Assembly: GCA_036172665.1 (NCBI GenBank)
Contig: CM069876.1
Span: forward strand, 44,795,001-44,859,000
Direction: 5' to 3'
Length of the DNA: 64,000 nt
Origin: Prosopocoilus inquinatus
Lineage: Eukaryota > Arthropoda > Insecta > Coleoptera > Lucanidae
This document shows positions 11,100 to 23,150 of the stretch, piece after piece; position 1 is the first letter of the stretch; each line of letters opens with the position of its first letter. Below the pieces are notes generated by a model. The model ran no database searches. It saw only the letters and a program-made list of their open reading frames with translations, and was not told the DNA's origin. Both the position numbers and the translations under genes were made by a program.

Positions 11100-11240
11100 A
11101 GTGTTCTGGCACCGCAATCACATTTGCGACGGTTTTTCGTCGGTGTGTATCAATACGTGACTTTTTAGAATCTCCGAAGTTCTACCTTTTAAAATCGCAC
11201 AAACACGTTACACTTGAACGACTTTTCAATATGCCTCGAT
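11100..11240 (-). pseudogene. zinc-finger relic downstream of ZF-exon 4
   Basis: The minus strand reads EKSFKCNV and then, after a frameshift, GRTSEILKSHVLIHTDEKP. This is closest to a finger of ZF-exon 8 (KSRTSEILKSHMLIHTDERP) rather than to its neighbour exon 4. It is followed by stops. Confidence 0.65.
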
Positions 11241-11259
11241 TTAATATTGACGCACACTC

Positions 11260-12547
11260 TTAAGCTGCCTGACCTACAACATAAACGGCTCCACCGGTAT
11301 GCTTCAAAATGTGCGCTTTCAAACTCCTTGAAGCTCTACAACTATAATCACATGAGTTACACGTGAAAGGCTTTTCATTATTGTGGATCATCAAGTGTCG
11401 ACGTAAATGACCCCGTTGAGTAAACTTGCAATCGCACTTGCTACACTTAAACGGCTTCTCGCCGGTGTGCGTCAGCGTATGTGTTTTTAAATGCTGTAAA
11501 GTTCTACAACTAAAATCACATGTGTCACATTTGAAAGGCTTTTCATTATTGTGGATCATTAAGTGTCGCCTTAAAGATGCCGCCTGCCTACACTTGTAAT
11601 CGCACTTGTTACACTTAAACGGTTTTTCGCCGGTGTGTGTCAAAATGTGTGTTTTCAAACTGTGTGGAGTTCTACACCTATAGCTACAGATGTTACATCT
11701 CAAGGGCTTTTCGTCATTGTGGACCATTAAATGCTGACGTAAGCTTCCGCGGTATGCAGTCTCGTAATCGCACTCACTACACTTAAACGGCTTTTCGCCG
11801 GTGTGCGCTGCAATGTGTTTCTTCAAAGAGTACGAACTTCTACATCTATAATTACATGTGTTACACCTGAAAGGCTTTTCATTATTGTGGATCATCAAGT
11901 GGCGACGTAAATGTTCACGCTGTGCACCCTTGTAATCGCACTGGCTACACTTGAATGGTTTCTCACCGGTGTGCACGAAAATGTGTTCTTTTAATTGGTG
12001 TGCGTCTCTACATTTAAGTTCACATACGTTACATTTGAAAGGCTTTTCATTACTGTGGACCTTCAAGTGTAGTCGTAAATTTCCACGCCAACTGCTCCTA
12101 TAATCGCACTGGGTACACTTAAACGGTTTTTCACCGGTGTGCACTAAATTGTGCTTTTTTAAATTACGCGCGGTTTTGAATCTCGATTCGCATATCTTAC
12201 ACACGAAAGGCTTTTCATTACTGTGTGTCAGCACATGTTGACGCAAATCATTGCGCAAACTGCTGCTGTAATCGCACGCGTTACACTTAAACGGCTTTTC
12301 GCCGGTGTGTATCGTAAGGTGTCTCTTCAAAATTCCTCGGCGTCCACAAGTAAAATCGCACGCGTTGCATTCGAAAGGTTTCTCGCCGGTACGTTTATCT
12401 TTATGCCCGCCTAACGTCGGAAGTGCGGAACACCCGTAGCCGCAGATGTCGTTTTGTTGTTTTCTTTCGATTGTCTGACAGCGAGTCAGAACGATGACGC
12501 AACGTTTCCGAAAAATATTCTCCAGGTCTTTCTGGCTGAAGCGTCTC
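11260..12547 (-). CDS. ZF-exon 4: 13 intact C2H2 fingers plus a degenerate first finger
   Basis: The acceptor (AG 12549-12548, phase 2) leads into RRFSQKDLENIFRKRCVIVL. The first finger is broken: NDICGYGC has lost the first cysteine and its histidine end reads GGHKDKR. Thirteen regular 28-residue fingers follow. From the middle on, they alternate between a FKCSKCDYK...HLMIHNNEKP type and a FRCNTCDYRC...HTGEKP type. The end is abnormal: a 2-base loss in the last TGEKP linker shifts the frame and adds GAVYVVGQAA before the stop. Predicted sequence-specific DNA-binding protein in the nucleus. No initiator ATG in the exon; the intron frame happens to stay open upstream to 12702 but lies before the acceptor. 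Confidence 0.85.
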
Positions 12548-12827
12548 CTGAAACAAAAATTATCGTTGAAATTAAAAACGAAATTGTTTAAGGAATACAT
12601 ACAAAGAATAAAAATAAACAAAATTAAAAAATGGCGTTCAGTCTCAGAACACGAACGCCCTCTAACGAAAAAAATTAATTTAATATTGCGTAACTGTAGC
12701 AAAACAAAAAACTTTCTTGCAGATAAATTTAAATAATGTATGATTGTTAGAATAAGAACAAATCGATGCTAACGGCAGAGGCTGGTCGGTCGAAAACAAT
12801 TGCAGATCGACGTTAACTACAGTTGAA

Positions 12828-13040
12828 AGCAAAAAAAGTATTACAGTTTCCTGTAATTTTCTTTCTCAAAATCCCATAGATTAAATACGAATTCACAGAT
12901 TTTACCAAAGTTCTAAACTTGTTAATTTTGAAAACTTTTACATTTTTTTTAATGTTATCTGTGAAGTCGTCTTTAATCACTACCATTTTCAGAAAGAATG
13001 ATTACAGGAAACTGTAGCTTGTCTACTTTTTTTTGCTTCC
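12828..13040. mobile_element. MITE with GAAAGCAAAAAA ends
   Basis: The left end (GAAAGCAAAAAAAGTATTAC, then AGTTTCCTGTAAT) and the right end (ATTACAGGAAACTGTAG... ending TTTTTTGCTTCC) are inverted copies. A second, shorter copy lies at 15175-15308. Confidence 0.7.
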
Positions 13041-14960
13041 CAGTGTAATTCACACAATGACGTAGGAGGGGGCGTGACCTTACCCAACATAATAGAAGTA
13101 GGCGTGAACATCAATAGATAATCTCCTTCAATTCTGCTTCTTTTGAAAAAAAAAAAAAATAACTGAACGGCAAAATCAACCTCTTTTTTACGTTCTCGTC
13201 TGATGGAGACGTGACGTCACACAACAACGTAGAAGGGGCGTGATCTTACCCAACATTATAGAAAGAAGGCGCTAACCTCAATAGATTATCTCCTTCAATT
13301 TTTCTTCCTTTGAAAAAATTTAAAGGTATGGCAAAATCAATTTGTCAACATTTCTCGAAAACTTATTGACTTTCTTTATTTAAGCATGAATTGTACGCAT
13401 ATTTTAAGCGAAGCGACGCGACGGCTCCGTATACAAAAAAAAAGAGTGAACCTCCAACTCTATTTGTCGATTTTCACTACCATTTAGGGAATATATCGTA
13501 ATATACCGCATAATTCGAGTCGAAACATAATACAAATAAATATTAATCCAATAGAAAGAGAGGGTGTGACCTCAAACAACATACAGAAGGGGGCGTCACC
13601 TTACGCAACCTGCACTAAGAGTGGGCGTGACATCAAACAACCTCACAGAAGGAGGCGTGACTTACATGTAACAACGTAAAAGGCCAACCGATCTTACATT
13701 CTTTGGTAAATTTTTACTACACGACAAACTTAATCCTTTTTTCGTGTAATTGCAATTGTTCATCACTACGCTGTCAACATTTCCCAATATACATATATTT
13801 TTTTAATCAAATGTGTTAAGTATACGTGAGTTGATATGCATTTATGAAGCGACGGCCCCGCTTCAAGCCGAAACGTATATAAACGTTAATCCGATTAAAA
13901 GAACAAACAAACAACAATACAGAAGGGGGTGTGGCCTTGTACATCGTATGCAAAAAGGGGAGGTTACTTCAAACAAATACAATGAAGGGGGTTTGGCTTG
14001 ATTCAACGAGGGGGCGTGAATTCGGACAACTAAGAAGGGGCGCGACCTAATGTAGCAGTCAAGAGGGGGCGTAACAATAACGGACTTCATACAATAGCCG
14101 TATAAAAGGAGACGTGTTCCTTCTGTAAAAAATATTTAATCGCACGGCTCTTTTTTCGTTCTGTTGCATCAATCATTACGTCGGCGTCGTCGCGGCGTTT
14201 CCCAAAAATTTATCGACGTCTTTTTTTTTGTTAAATTCGTTAAGTGTGCACGAGCCGATACGCATTTTTGAAGCGAAGGCTTCAAGCCGAAATATAAATA
14301 AACGTTAATCCGATAAAAAGAGCTGATGTGAGCTGGTTTTACACATCCTTTACAAAAAAATGGGCGTGACCTCATCAAACAAATGTACAGAAGGGGGCGT
14401 GACCTCCTCAAACAAATACACAGAAGGGGGCGTGACCTCCTCAAACAAATACATAGAAGGGGGCGTGACTTCATACAATAACCCAGAAGGGGCCGTGATC
14501 TTATCCAACAGTATAGAAGAAGGCAGTGTGATCATTCTTTTAGAAATATTTAATTGCGCGGCAAAATTAATCTTTTTTTTTTCGTTCTGTTGCATCAATT
14601 ATTACGTCGGCGTCGTCGCGGCGTTTCCCAAAAATTTATCGACGTCTTTTTTTTTTGTTAAATTCGTTAAGTGTGCGTACGTTGATACATAAATAAACGT
14701 TAATACAAGAAGAAAAAGCGAATGTGTCCTGAAACAACAATATTGAAGGGGGCGTGTCCTTACACATCCTACACAAAAAAAAAATGGGCGTGACCTCCAC
14801 AAACAAATAGACAGAAGTAGACGTGAATGCGGACAACAACTTAAGAGGCGGCGTGGCCAAATGTAGGAGGAAGCTTGACTTCATGCAATAACCCGGTAGG
14901 GGGCGTGATCCTGTCCAATAGCATAGAAGAAGGCGGTTTAATCATTCTTTTAGGCCCTGT
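13040..14960. repeat. minisatellite (core period 33 bp) within about 420-bp higher-order units
   Basis: The core GGGGGCGTGACCT plus CAAACAA recurs many times. At 14362, 14395, 14428 and 14461 the spacing is exactly 33 bp, which keeps both strands open and creates spurious repetitive ORFs. Higher-order copies share a segment with ATTACGTCGGCGTCGTCGCG (near 14170 and 14595, about 424 bp apart), with diverged relatives near 13340 and 13760. No gene. Confidence 0.8.
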
Positions 14961-15174
14961 TTTACAATGACGGTTTAACTTTGAGGCAAAGTTCAAATCC
15001 TTCACAGCATTTGTTGAAATAATCGTTACAGTTCTTGACATCTTACGACATTTTTTTTTTCAAGTTGCTTGCTTTCTCTCTTAATAAGCAAGTGAGAGAA
15101 ACGTAGAAATATAGCTCGCCCTGTATCTTCAAAACGGTTAGATTTGAATTTGGCATCAAATTTGACATACAGTT
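14961..15174. other. short spacer, no gene seen
   Basis: The end of this stretch (about 15115-15170, AAAACGGTTAGATTTG) resembles blocks near 26045 and 34350. Nothing else is recognised. Confidence 0.35.
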
Positions 15175-15308
15175 GAAAGCAAAAAATAGTAGACAAAAAC
15201 AGTTTTCTGTAATTATTATTTCTCAAAATTGTTGCGATTGTTTTGATTGATTGACTTCGGGAAATTATGATTACAGGAAACTGTTTTTGTCTACTATTTT
15301 TTGCTTCC
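15175..15308. mobile_element. 133-bp MITE, second copy of the 12828-13040 family
   Basis: Arms of about 40 bp: GAAAGCAAAAAATAGTAGAC at the left and GTCTACTATTTTTTGCTTCC at the right, with AAACAGTTT(T/C)CTGTAAT inside. A short spacer separates them. Confidence 0.8.
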
Positions 15309-15359
15309 CGCAAAAATTTTGAAATAAAAAAGTTGCATCCAGAATCACTGTTTAATTCA

Positions 15360-16080
15360 TTCTGTATAAATGAAGTTACAGATCTCTACGCTGCCAAATT
15401 AAAAATGTCTTGAAACTCTTTCTGTATCTTACCCAAGAACGCACTCTTCTTGGGACACCTGTAACACATCTGTTAATTAAACCGGTAATAATGTAATGCG
15501 TGTTACTTAATTAAATTGAATGGCAAATTGAAAAATAAAATCAAATAAATAAAACACAGGACAAAATATGTTATATTATTTAAAAAAAAATTTATCAACG
15601 TATGATTTGAATTTTTGAAATTTATTTATGCTAAATATTTAACAGTTCAATACAATAAAAGCTTAAGAGAAAATACTCAAACCAAGGTAAAGTAAAATTT
15701 AACAATCCGAAGCCTTAAGTAATTATAATTAGTGCGACAGTCTCCCACACAAGTGAGAAGGCTTAACAAGACCTACTTAGTTAAAATTGATCAGTCAAAT
15801 TTAATTTTTAAAATAATAATAATTGAATAATCTCTTGCAATTAATACCTAATCAAGTACTTCATAATATAAATTATGCATAACACTTATTAAGTCAAACT
15901 GAGAAAGAAACACAGAAATTCAATGGGAGTACAAGCAACGCAGATAACTGAATGTAGTTTTCTTTTTTGAAGAATCTTCAGCTTTTCTGACATCATTGAT
16001 GATAGATGAGTTGGCAGGAGGGTTAGCCCCAGCGTACCCGACGAGGTTATTAAAAATAAATAATAAAAACCAAAAAAATA
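15360..16080. repeat. duplicated intergenic block
   Basis: Aligns by eye in order with 6236-6550, 23150-23400 and 34440-35240 (for example ACCCAAGAACGCA, ATCTGTTAATTAA, AATAAAACACAGGACAAA). The 15885-15950 part aligns with the TTAAGTCAAACTGAG block near 4105, 36785 and 37515. No gene. Confidence 0.55.
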
Positions 16081-16801
16081 TACAGGGTGTTTCATAACAC
16101 CTGAAAAAAAAAATGAATTCTCACGTACAGAATCTTATTTTAAGTTAAAATGAGAGAATAAAAAAATTTCAAATTTTGCTTAGTTTCGGAGTTATCTGAG
16201 TTTGAAAATAGAAACTGAAATGATTAAAAAAATAAATTAATTAAAAATCCAAATACTACACATGTTAATCTAGAGGATAAAGTTATATTATATTTGTACT
16301 CACGATGCACTTTTGCGAAGCCGGTCCAGAAAGAAAATAAAAATTTAACGAATTGCAGTTGAAGACTTCAAATTATTATTAATTACTAATAATTTATTTA
16401 GTCCTAATAAGATTAGCTTAGCCTTGAAAAGTAAATAAAAATTAAATTAATGTCAATTTTTTTTTAATTTTTAATGCTGTTCAAGATATTTAGAACAGAT
16501 ATATTTTCCAGCAAGTCTACAACTCTTTAATAATCCGATGTGAAAACTGTATACGTCATATCAAGGCGGACTCTTTGAACAGTTTTCATAATTTCATTTA
16601 ATTTGTGTTATATTTTTATGTTTTTGTTTAATGTTTTCATTTTCAGGCCATTCAAATACTTTTTCTGGTTTTCTAACTTTAAGTTCAGGTAACTCCGAAA
16701 TCAAGCAAAATTTTAAATGTTCTTATTCTTTCATTTGAACTTAAAATGAGATTATGTACATGGGATTTCATTTTTTTTCAATTGTTATGAAACACCCTGT
16801 A
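16081..16801. mobile_element. 721-bp palindromic element with TACAGGGTGTTTCATAA ends
   Basis: The left arm starts TACAGGGTGTTTCATAACA; the right arm ends TTATGAAACACCCTGTA at 16801. Matching inner stretches (GTTTCGGAGTTA / TAACTCCGAAAT) extend the arms. The flanks read TA on both sides. Non-coding. Confidence 0.8.
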
Positions 16802-16849
16802 TACATAAAAATTGGAGATTTCAAAATCCATTTGGCTGCAACGTTGCCG

Positions 16850-19800
16850 CCGACGTTTCAAGTCAGATTTTTGAATTTGTTGATCTTCAAGCTGACGATC
16901 AAATCAATTTTAAATGCAAGGAAAGAAATTTGATCGATTTTTGCAAATCACGTTTTTCATTAATGTGACGGTTCACGAGATGATTTTGGTTTTGGTATTT
17001 TGGGCGATGCGGGGCAACGATGACGGATGGAGAAATTTTGAGAAATTAAAACGAGAAACCCTAAAATTCCCAGAAAATTTGAAGAAGAAACTGAAAGACT
17101 GAAAAAATTAAAAAATCGCAGAACAATGTCAAAAGCAATTTCAAGGTCAACGGTGGTGGTTTAACGGAAGCGGGGTGGGGTAACGTTGAGCAATGAAGAA
17201 TTTCGAAAAATTAAACCGAAACTAAATGATTAAAATTCGACTGATGAAGAAAATTGAAAAGTTCAACAAAACAAAAAAAAATGATTCAGAATCTCCGGAA
17301 AATTTTGGGGAAAAATTGAGGAATCGACCAAAACCAATCCGAGCGAATCCAAAAAAGAGAATTTGAAAAAATGAAACCGAAACAAAATGATTAATAAAAA
17401 TTTGAAGGGCGAAGAATTTTCAAAAATTAAGCCAAAAAAGAATGAGAATTTCTGGAAAATTTTGGGGAGAAAATTGAAGAATCGGTACCAATCCGAGCGA
17501 GTCCAACTTGTATTGAAAAAAAAAAAAAGAAATCACGAAAAATAAGGAAATAAAATCATTAAAGAAACTGTCAAAAGAAAGAGAAAGTGTCAAAAAAAAA
17601 GAATTTTGGAAAATTAAATCGAAATAAAATGATAAGTAAAAATTTGAGAGGTGAAGAATTTTGAAAAATTAAGCCAAAAAAAAATGAGAATTTCTGGAAA
17701 ATTTTGGGAAGCAAATTGAAGAATCGACAATAATCCGAGCGAATCCAATCCGGACTGAAAATAAGAAATTACACGAAAAATTGGAAAAATTATTAAAGAA
17801 ATTGTCAAGAATATTGAAAAAAAAAATTGAAAAATAGTTTCCAAGGCCCATGATGCCACTGCTACGATCGAGGGAGAAGCTAAACGCGTCGCGTGACGCT
17901 TCAAATGAAAAGTCTCAAAAAAAAGAATTTTGAAAAATTAAACCGAAACAAAATGATTAATAAAAATTTAAAAGGTGAAGAATTTTGAAAAATTAAGCCA
18001 AAAAAAATGAGAATTTCTGGAAAATTTTGGGGAGAAAATTGAAGAATCCGCACCAATCCGAGCGAGTCCAACTTGTATTGAAAACAAGAAATTAACGAAA
18101 AATTGAGGAATAAAATCATTTAAAGAAACTGTCAAAATAATGAGAAAGTGTCAACAATGAAGAATTTTGGAAAATTGAAAAAAAAAAAAATTCTTGAAAC
18201 TTCGTGGAAAAAACTGAAGAAACGACACCAATCCGAGCGAATCCAATCCGGACTGAAAAAAAGAAATTACACGAAAAATTGGAAAAATTATTAAAGAAAT
18301 TGTCAAGAATGTTGAAAAAAAAAAATTGAAAAATAGTTTCCAAGGCCGGAGGGTGACGCTAAACACGTCGCGTGACGCGTATCAAATGGAACGTCTCAAA
18401 AAGAAAAAAAATTGAAAAATTAATCCAAAAAATGAGAATTTCTATAAAATTTTAGGGAGAGAATTGAAGAATCGAAACCAATCCGAGCGAATCCAACTTG
18501 CACTGAAAAAAAAAAGAAATTGACGAAAAACTGGGGAATAAAATTAAAGAAACTGTCAAAAGAAAGAGAGTGTCAAAAATGAAGAATTTTGGAAAATTGA
18601 AAAAAAAAAAAATTCTTGAAACTTTGGGGAAAAAACTGAAGAAACGACACCAATCCGAGTAAATTCAATCAGGACTGAAAAAAAGAATTATTAAATTACA
18701 CGAAAAATTGGAAAAATTATGAAATTGTCAAGAATGTTGAAAAAAAAAAATTGAAAAATAGTTTCCAAGGTCCAAGATGCCACTGCTACGATCGAGGGTG
18801 AAGCTAAACACGTCGCGTGACGTATCAAATGAAATGTCTCAAAAAAAAAAGAATTTTGAAAAATTAAACCGAAACAAAATGATTAATACAAATTTGAAGG
18901 GCGAAGAATTTTGAAAAATTAAGCCAAAAAAAGAATGAGAATTTCTGGAAAATTTTGGGGAGAAAATTGAAGAATCGGCACCAATCCGAGCGAATCCAAC
19001 TTGTACTGAAAAAAAGAAATTGGCAAAAAATTGGGGAATAAAATCATTTAAAGAAACTGTCAAAATAAAGAGAAAGTGTCAACAATGAAGAATTTTGGAA
19101 AATTAAAGAAAAAAAATTTTTTTTGAAACTTCGGGGAAAAAACTGAAGAAACGACACCAATTCGGACTGAAAAAAAGAAATTACACGAAAAATTGGAAAA
19201 ATTATTAAAGAAATTGTCAAGAATGTCGGAAAAAAAATTGTAAAATAGTTTCCAAGGCCCAAGATGCCACTGCTACGATCGAGGGAAAAGCTAAACACGT
19301 CGCGTGATGTATCAAATGAAACGTCTCAAAAAAAAAACACTTTTGAAAAATTAAACCGAAACAAAATGATTAGTAAAAATTTGAAGGGCGAAGAATTTTG
19401 ATAAATTAATCCAAAAAAAAATGAGAATTTCTGGAAAATTTTTGTGGAGAAAATTGAAGAATCGGTACCAATTCGAGCGAGTCCAACTTGTATTGAAAAC
19501 AAGAAATTAACGAAAAATTGGAAAAATTAAAGAAATTGTCAAGAATGTTGAAAAAAAATTGAAAATGTTGAAAAAAAATTACTACGAATGAGGGTGAAGC
19601 TAAACACGTAGTGTCGTATCAAATGAAACGTCTCAAAAAAAAAAGAATTTTGAAAAATTAAACCGAATCCAAATTATTAATAAAAATTTGAAGGGCGAAG
19701 AATTTTGAAAAATTAAGCAAAAAAAATGAGAATTTCTGGAAAATTTTGGTAAGAAAATTGAAAAATCGGCAACAATCCGAGTGAGTTCAACTTGTACTGA

Positions 19801-19850
19801 AAAGAAGAAATTACGAAAAACTGGGAAAAGAATTATTAAAGACGTGCACA
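16850..19850. repeat. A-rich satellite, about 440-490-bp units
   Basis: Five to six diverged units share GAATTTTGAAAAATTAA, GAGAATTTCTGGAAAATTTT, CCAATCCGAGCGA and ACACGTCGCGTGACG. The last box recurs near 17887, 18366, 18810, 19297 and 19598, giving spacings of about 479, 444, 487 and 301 bp. Long phenylalanine-rich minus-strand ORFs here are artefacts of the A-rich plus strand. Confidence 0.8.
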
Positions 19851-20184
19851 AAAATTTATTAATTTTTCCGAATTTAAATCAATTCGTTTGTAAATTTATT
19901 TCTGTGTTTGGGACCACCTGCGTATATCTGCGAACAAACTTTTTCCAGGATGAAGAAATTTCTGTTCCAGATTTTAATCTCGAATTCTTCAGTAAAAAAA
20001 TTCAACTCCATCATTTCCATTAAAAATTTCAAGGAATTTGTTTTCTTTTACAGTTAATTACAGGTGTGTCTGTAATACTAAAAAAAAATGGCTAATTTAT
20101 ATATAATTATGTGTAAATAAACAGTAAGAAATAATATTCAATGCTGCCCTAACAGTCATAATAAGAATTTTTAATTCACACATT
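19851..20184. other. spacer, no gene seen
   Basis: AT-rich sequence following the satellite. A short plus-strand ORF has no recognisable domain. Confidence 0.35.
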
Positions 20185-20253
20185 CACGTGGTCCGCCGCA
20201 AATGCATTTGATTCCCAATCTGGTCGTTGCAGCAAAAAGTTTGGACACCCCTG
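20185..20253 (-). mobile_element. hAT-like end, CAGGGGTGTCCAAA
   Basis: Read on the minus strand from 20253, the sequence starts CAGGGGTGTCCAAACTTTTT and continues to a TTTGCGGCGGACCACG box. This combination is typical of termini of hAT-related elements. The opposite end was not found. Confidence 0.5.
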
Positions 20254-20387
20254 ATCTAGAGGATGGTCTGCACTGCAATCTAGCCGACTTTCAGTAAGAT
20301 TTAAAATTTTTCAAATTGCCAGCAAATAAAAGTGTGTGTTAAACGGTTAAATGTCTAAGTAAACTTCAATGCTGTTTGCTACCGTAA
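20254..20387 (-). pseudogene. decayed 3' tail after ZF-exon 5
   Basis: The minus strand keeps TTGCTGGCAATTTGAAAAAT and the GATTGCAGTGCAGAC block that align with the tails of exons 2, 3 and 7. The hAT end cuts this block short. Confidence 0.55.
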
Positions 20388-21486
20388 TCATTTGCTACTC
20401 TTAAACGGCTTTTCACCGGTGTGCCTCAAACTGTGCATTTTTAATCTATTTGAAGTTCTGCAACTATAACTACACGTTTTACATGTGAAAGGTTTTTCAT
20501 CATTGTGGATCATTAAATGTAGACGTAAATTTCCACGCGCTGCAGACTTGTAATCGCACTTGTTACACTTAAACGGCTTTTCACCGGTGTGCCTCAAACT
20601 GTGAACTTTTAATCTAGATGTAGTTCTGCAACTATAACTACATGTTTTACATCTCAAAGGCTTTTCACTATTGTGGATCATTATGTGGTGGCGTAAATGC
20701 GAACGCTGTGCAGCCTTGTAATCGCACTGGCTACACTTAAACGGCTTCTCGCCGGTGTGCGTCAACACGTGTGATTTCAAATTCGATGAAATTCTACATC
20801 TGTAACCACATATGTTACACCTCAAAGGCTTTTCGTTATTATGGATCATCGTGTGCAGACGTAACTGACTCTCTCGTGCAGACTTGTAATCGCACTTGCC
20901 GCATTTGAACGGCTTCTCGCCGGTGTGCGTCAAAACGTGTAATTTCAATTTCTGGGAAGATCTGCCTCTATAATCACACGTGTCACACGCGAAAGGTTTT
21001 TCATTATCGTGGATCATTGAGTGTACACGTAAATGTGCACGCTGTGAAGCCTTGTAATCGCACTTCCTACACCTAAACGGCTTCTCGCCGGTGTGCACTA
21101 AGCCATGTCTTTTTAATTGCTGTGCCGTTCTGAATTTCAATTCGCACGTGTCACATCGGAAACGCTTTTCATTGGTGTGTGTCAGCATATGCTGACGTAA
21201 ATTTCCACGCCAACAGCTCCTATAATCGCACTGGGTGCACTTAAACGGTCTTTCATCGGTGTGTCTCAGAAGGTGGTTCTTCAAAATTCCCGGCCCTCCA
21301 CATTTAAAATCGCATACGTTGCATTCGAAAGGTTTCTCGCCAATATGTTTCGCCTTATGTCCGCCTGACGTTGCAAGTGCGTGTTTCTTTTCGCGTTGAC
21401 GTTTTTCGATTGATTCGCAGCGAGTCAGAACGATGACGCAACGCTTGCGAAAAACGTTCTCCAGGTCTTTCTGGGTAAAGCGCCTC
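20388..21486 (-). CDS. ZF-exon 5: eleven C2H2 fingers
   Basis: The exon opens at TTTTTTTCAG (AG 21488-21487, phase 2), then reads RRFTQKDLENVFRKRCVIVL and a basic spacer. The ancestral first finger has lost its CxxC half (KKHALATSGGHKAKHIGEKP). Eleven full fingers follow, starting FECNVCDFKC. The frame is open from the acceptor to the stop; there is no ATG near the start. It ends GEKPFKSSK and TGA, the stop type also seen after exons 6 and 7, which fits loss of two bases in AAGTGCGATTAC. Fingers alternate in two types, as in exon 4. Predicted nuclear DNA-binding segment. Confidence 0.87.
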
Positions 21487-21627
21487 CTGAAAAAAATTGT
21501 CGATAAATTATAAAGAAATTAAAAGCAAAATTGTTTAACAAGTGCAATAAATAAAAACAAAATTTAAAAAAAATGGCCCTTCAGTATCAGTACGTGATCA
21601 CTCCATAACGACAGAAAATAATGCTTA
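21487..21627. other. intron side of ZF-exon 5 with the conserved block
   Basis: Intron sequence. About 90-120 bases from the acceptor lies GTGATCACGTACTGATACTG (minus strand, about 21581-21600), the clearest copy of a block shared by exons 1, 2, 4, 5, 6 and 7. Confidence 0.5.
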
Positions 21628-21744
21628 TTATGAAGTCATAATAATGCCGATTTTGAATATATTATGAGGTCTATAAAACACTAGTGGAATTATGAAACAA
21701 TAATTAAACTGTTATTCAAAATCGGCATTATTATGACTTCATAA
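21628..21744. repeat. perfect 32-bp inverted repeat hairpin
   Basis: The arm at 21628-21659 begins TTATGAAGTCATAATAATGC. The arm at 21713-21744 is its exact reverse complement, with a 53-bp spacer. The perfect arms suggest a recent or active MITE. Confidence 0.85.
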
Positions 21745-22152
21745 CAAACAGGTGTTGGATAAAACTATGTATTACACACGTGCCTTTTAACAGCAAATAA
21801 GTCACTTGTGTAATAAATAGCTTTTAATAAACTACAATGTGCCCCCCCCCCCAAAAAAAAAAAAGAAACCTTCCCTGCAGTCAAAAATAAATATAATGCA
21901 AAATAAATTATAATAAGAACAAATAAAAGAATGGCCGCAAACGACGAAGTTTTTAGTTTATTTTCGAACACTTTTGAGTTTATTTACGAACCATTTTGAT
22001 AAAGCAAACAATCCAGTTTGCGAAACGTCAAGTAAGGTAATAAAAATGATATTTTTAGCTCGTTCTAAAGTGTTCTATTTGTTTCATATCCTTTCGTCAG
22101 ATTTTAAATAAAACGTAAAATATTTAAGCATAGATCATGGTTGTATAAAAAA
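21745..22152. other. spacer with duplicated block
   Basis: About 21900-21990 matches 25990-26040 and 34290-34320 (AATAAAAGAATGGCCGCAAA). A run of 12 C lies at about 21842. No gene. Confidence 0.45.
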
Positions 22153-22724
22153 ATATACCGGGTGCTGCATTTTGAAACGCAACATAGGAAATCCCATGTT
22201 AATTTAAAGATCTTCGAATATTGGCTTCCCTAATTATTTTACGGCAAAATTCCATTTAGGTTCTTTAAAGTACTCTTCAAGATGAATCTGTCTGTAAAGT
22301 TTGAGAATTTTTTATCCGCTCAGGTTCAAGATATTTAAAAAAGATTCTGTACCTAAATTCAATTTATACCAAACTATCATCAGCACAGCCTTCATCGATG
22401 AAAGCAAAAGCCGGACAGATAATTAATAAATCTAATCGCTTTTATAAAAGATTGATAGAAAAAGTTTTTATTTTAACATTCACTGATCAAGGCCGTGCTG
22501 ATGGTTTGGTATAAATTGAATTCCGTTACCTGATCTTTTTTAAATATCTCGAAACTGAGGGAATAAAAAAATCTCAAACTTCACAGACAGACTTATCTTG
22601 AAAGGTACTTTAAAAAACCTAAATGGAATTTTGCTGTAAAATAATTAGGGCAGCAAATAATTCAGCACCTTCATATTAACATGGTATTTCCTATGTGGCG
22701 TTTCAAAACGCAGCACCCTGTATA
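22153..22724. mobile_element. 572-bp palindromic element with GGGTGCTGC ends
   Basis: The left arm (CCGGGTGCTGCATTTTGAAA) and the right arm (TTTCAAAACGCAGCACCCTG) are inverted copies for more than 220 bp, including GCACAGCC/GGCCGTGC near the centre. TATA lies on both sides. Non-coding. Confidence 0.8.
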
Positions 22725-22788
22725 GGATTTTATAGGCGATCCAAATTTGACAATTTTTATCGAAACAGAAAAGTTAATTTTACGTTAA

Positions 22789-23150
22789 GCCTCGGTTTTC
22801 TAGGATAACGGCACCCGTAACGTAGCGGCCGTAATACGACGGTGAATGACGTCACACAAAACGTGATCGTAAGGTCCATTAAGTTAAGTACCATTTTTGG
22901 TTTCCTATAAAACGGCAAACGTCACCGTCATCTAAAAGTTTGTAAATGGTGACCCCTCACTTTCTAAATATGTTAGTAACGTCAAATCGAAATGAACCAT
23001 TATGAAATACATAAAATAAATGCACACCGTCGTTCTTTCTTGCTTACTTTATGTATGTATGTCATTTTTCAACGCTACATGACGTCATTCACCGTAATAT
23101 TACGGCCGGGCCGCTGTATTACGGTACCGTTATCCTAGGTAACCGAGGCT
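22789..23150. mobile_element. MITE with AGCCTCGGTT ends
   Basis: AGCCTCGG-TTTTCTAGGATA at the left returns inverted as TATCCTAGGTAACCGAGGCT at the right. The arms run about 70 bp into GTGAATGACGTCA / TGACGTCATTCAC. TTA flanks both ends. Confidence 0.8.

Noticed and set aside
11260..12702. Longer open frames running past the acceptors of exons 4, 6 and 7, with upstream in-frame starts
   Set aside because: The upstream part is AT-rich intron-like sequence, the TTTCAG acceptor and leader are conserved across the family at the same point, and the upstream residues differ between copies.
12223..12736. Plus-strand ORFs over the zinc-finger exons
   Set aside because: They are antisense shadows of the finger repeats; similar shadows occur over exons 7, 8, 9, 10 and 11.
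13813..14884. Repetitive ORFs on both strands
   Set aside because: They are explained by the 33-bp minisatellite period being a multiple of three.
13040..14960. CRISPR-like repeat array
   Set aside because: Units are contiguous diverged minisatellite copies without unique spacers, in a eukaryotic setting.
17614..19851. Phenylalanine/isoleucine-rich minus-strand ORFs resembling membrane proteins
   Set aside because: They recur with each satellite unit and arise from A-rich repeats on the plus strand.
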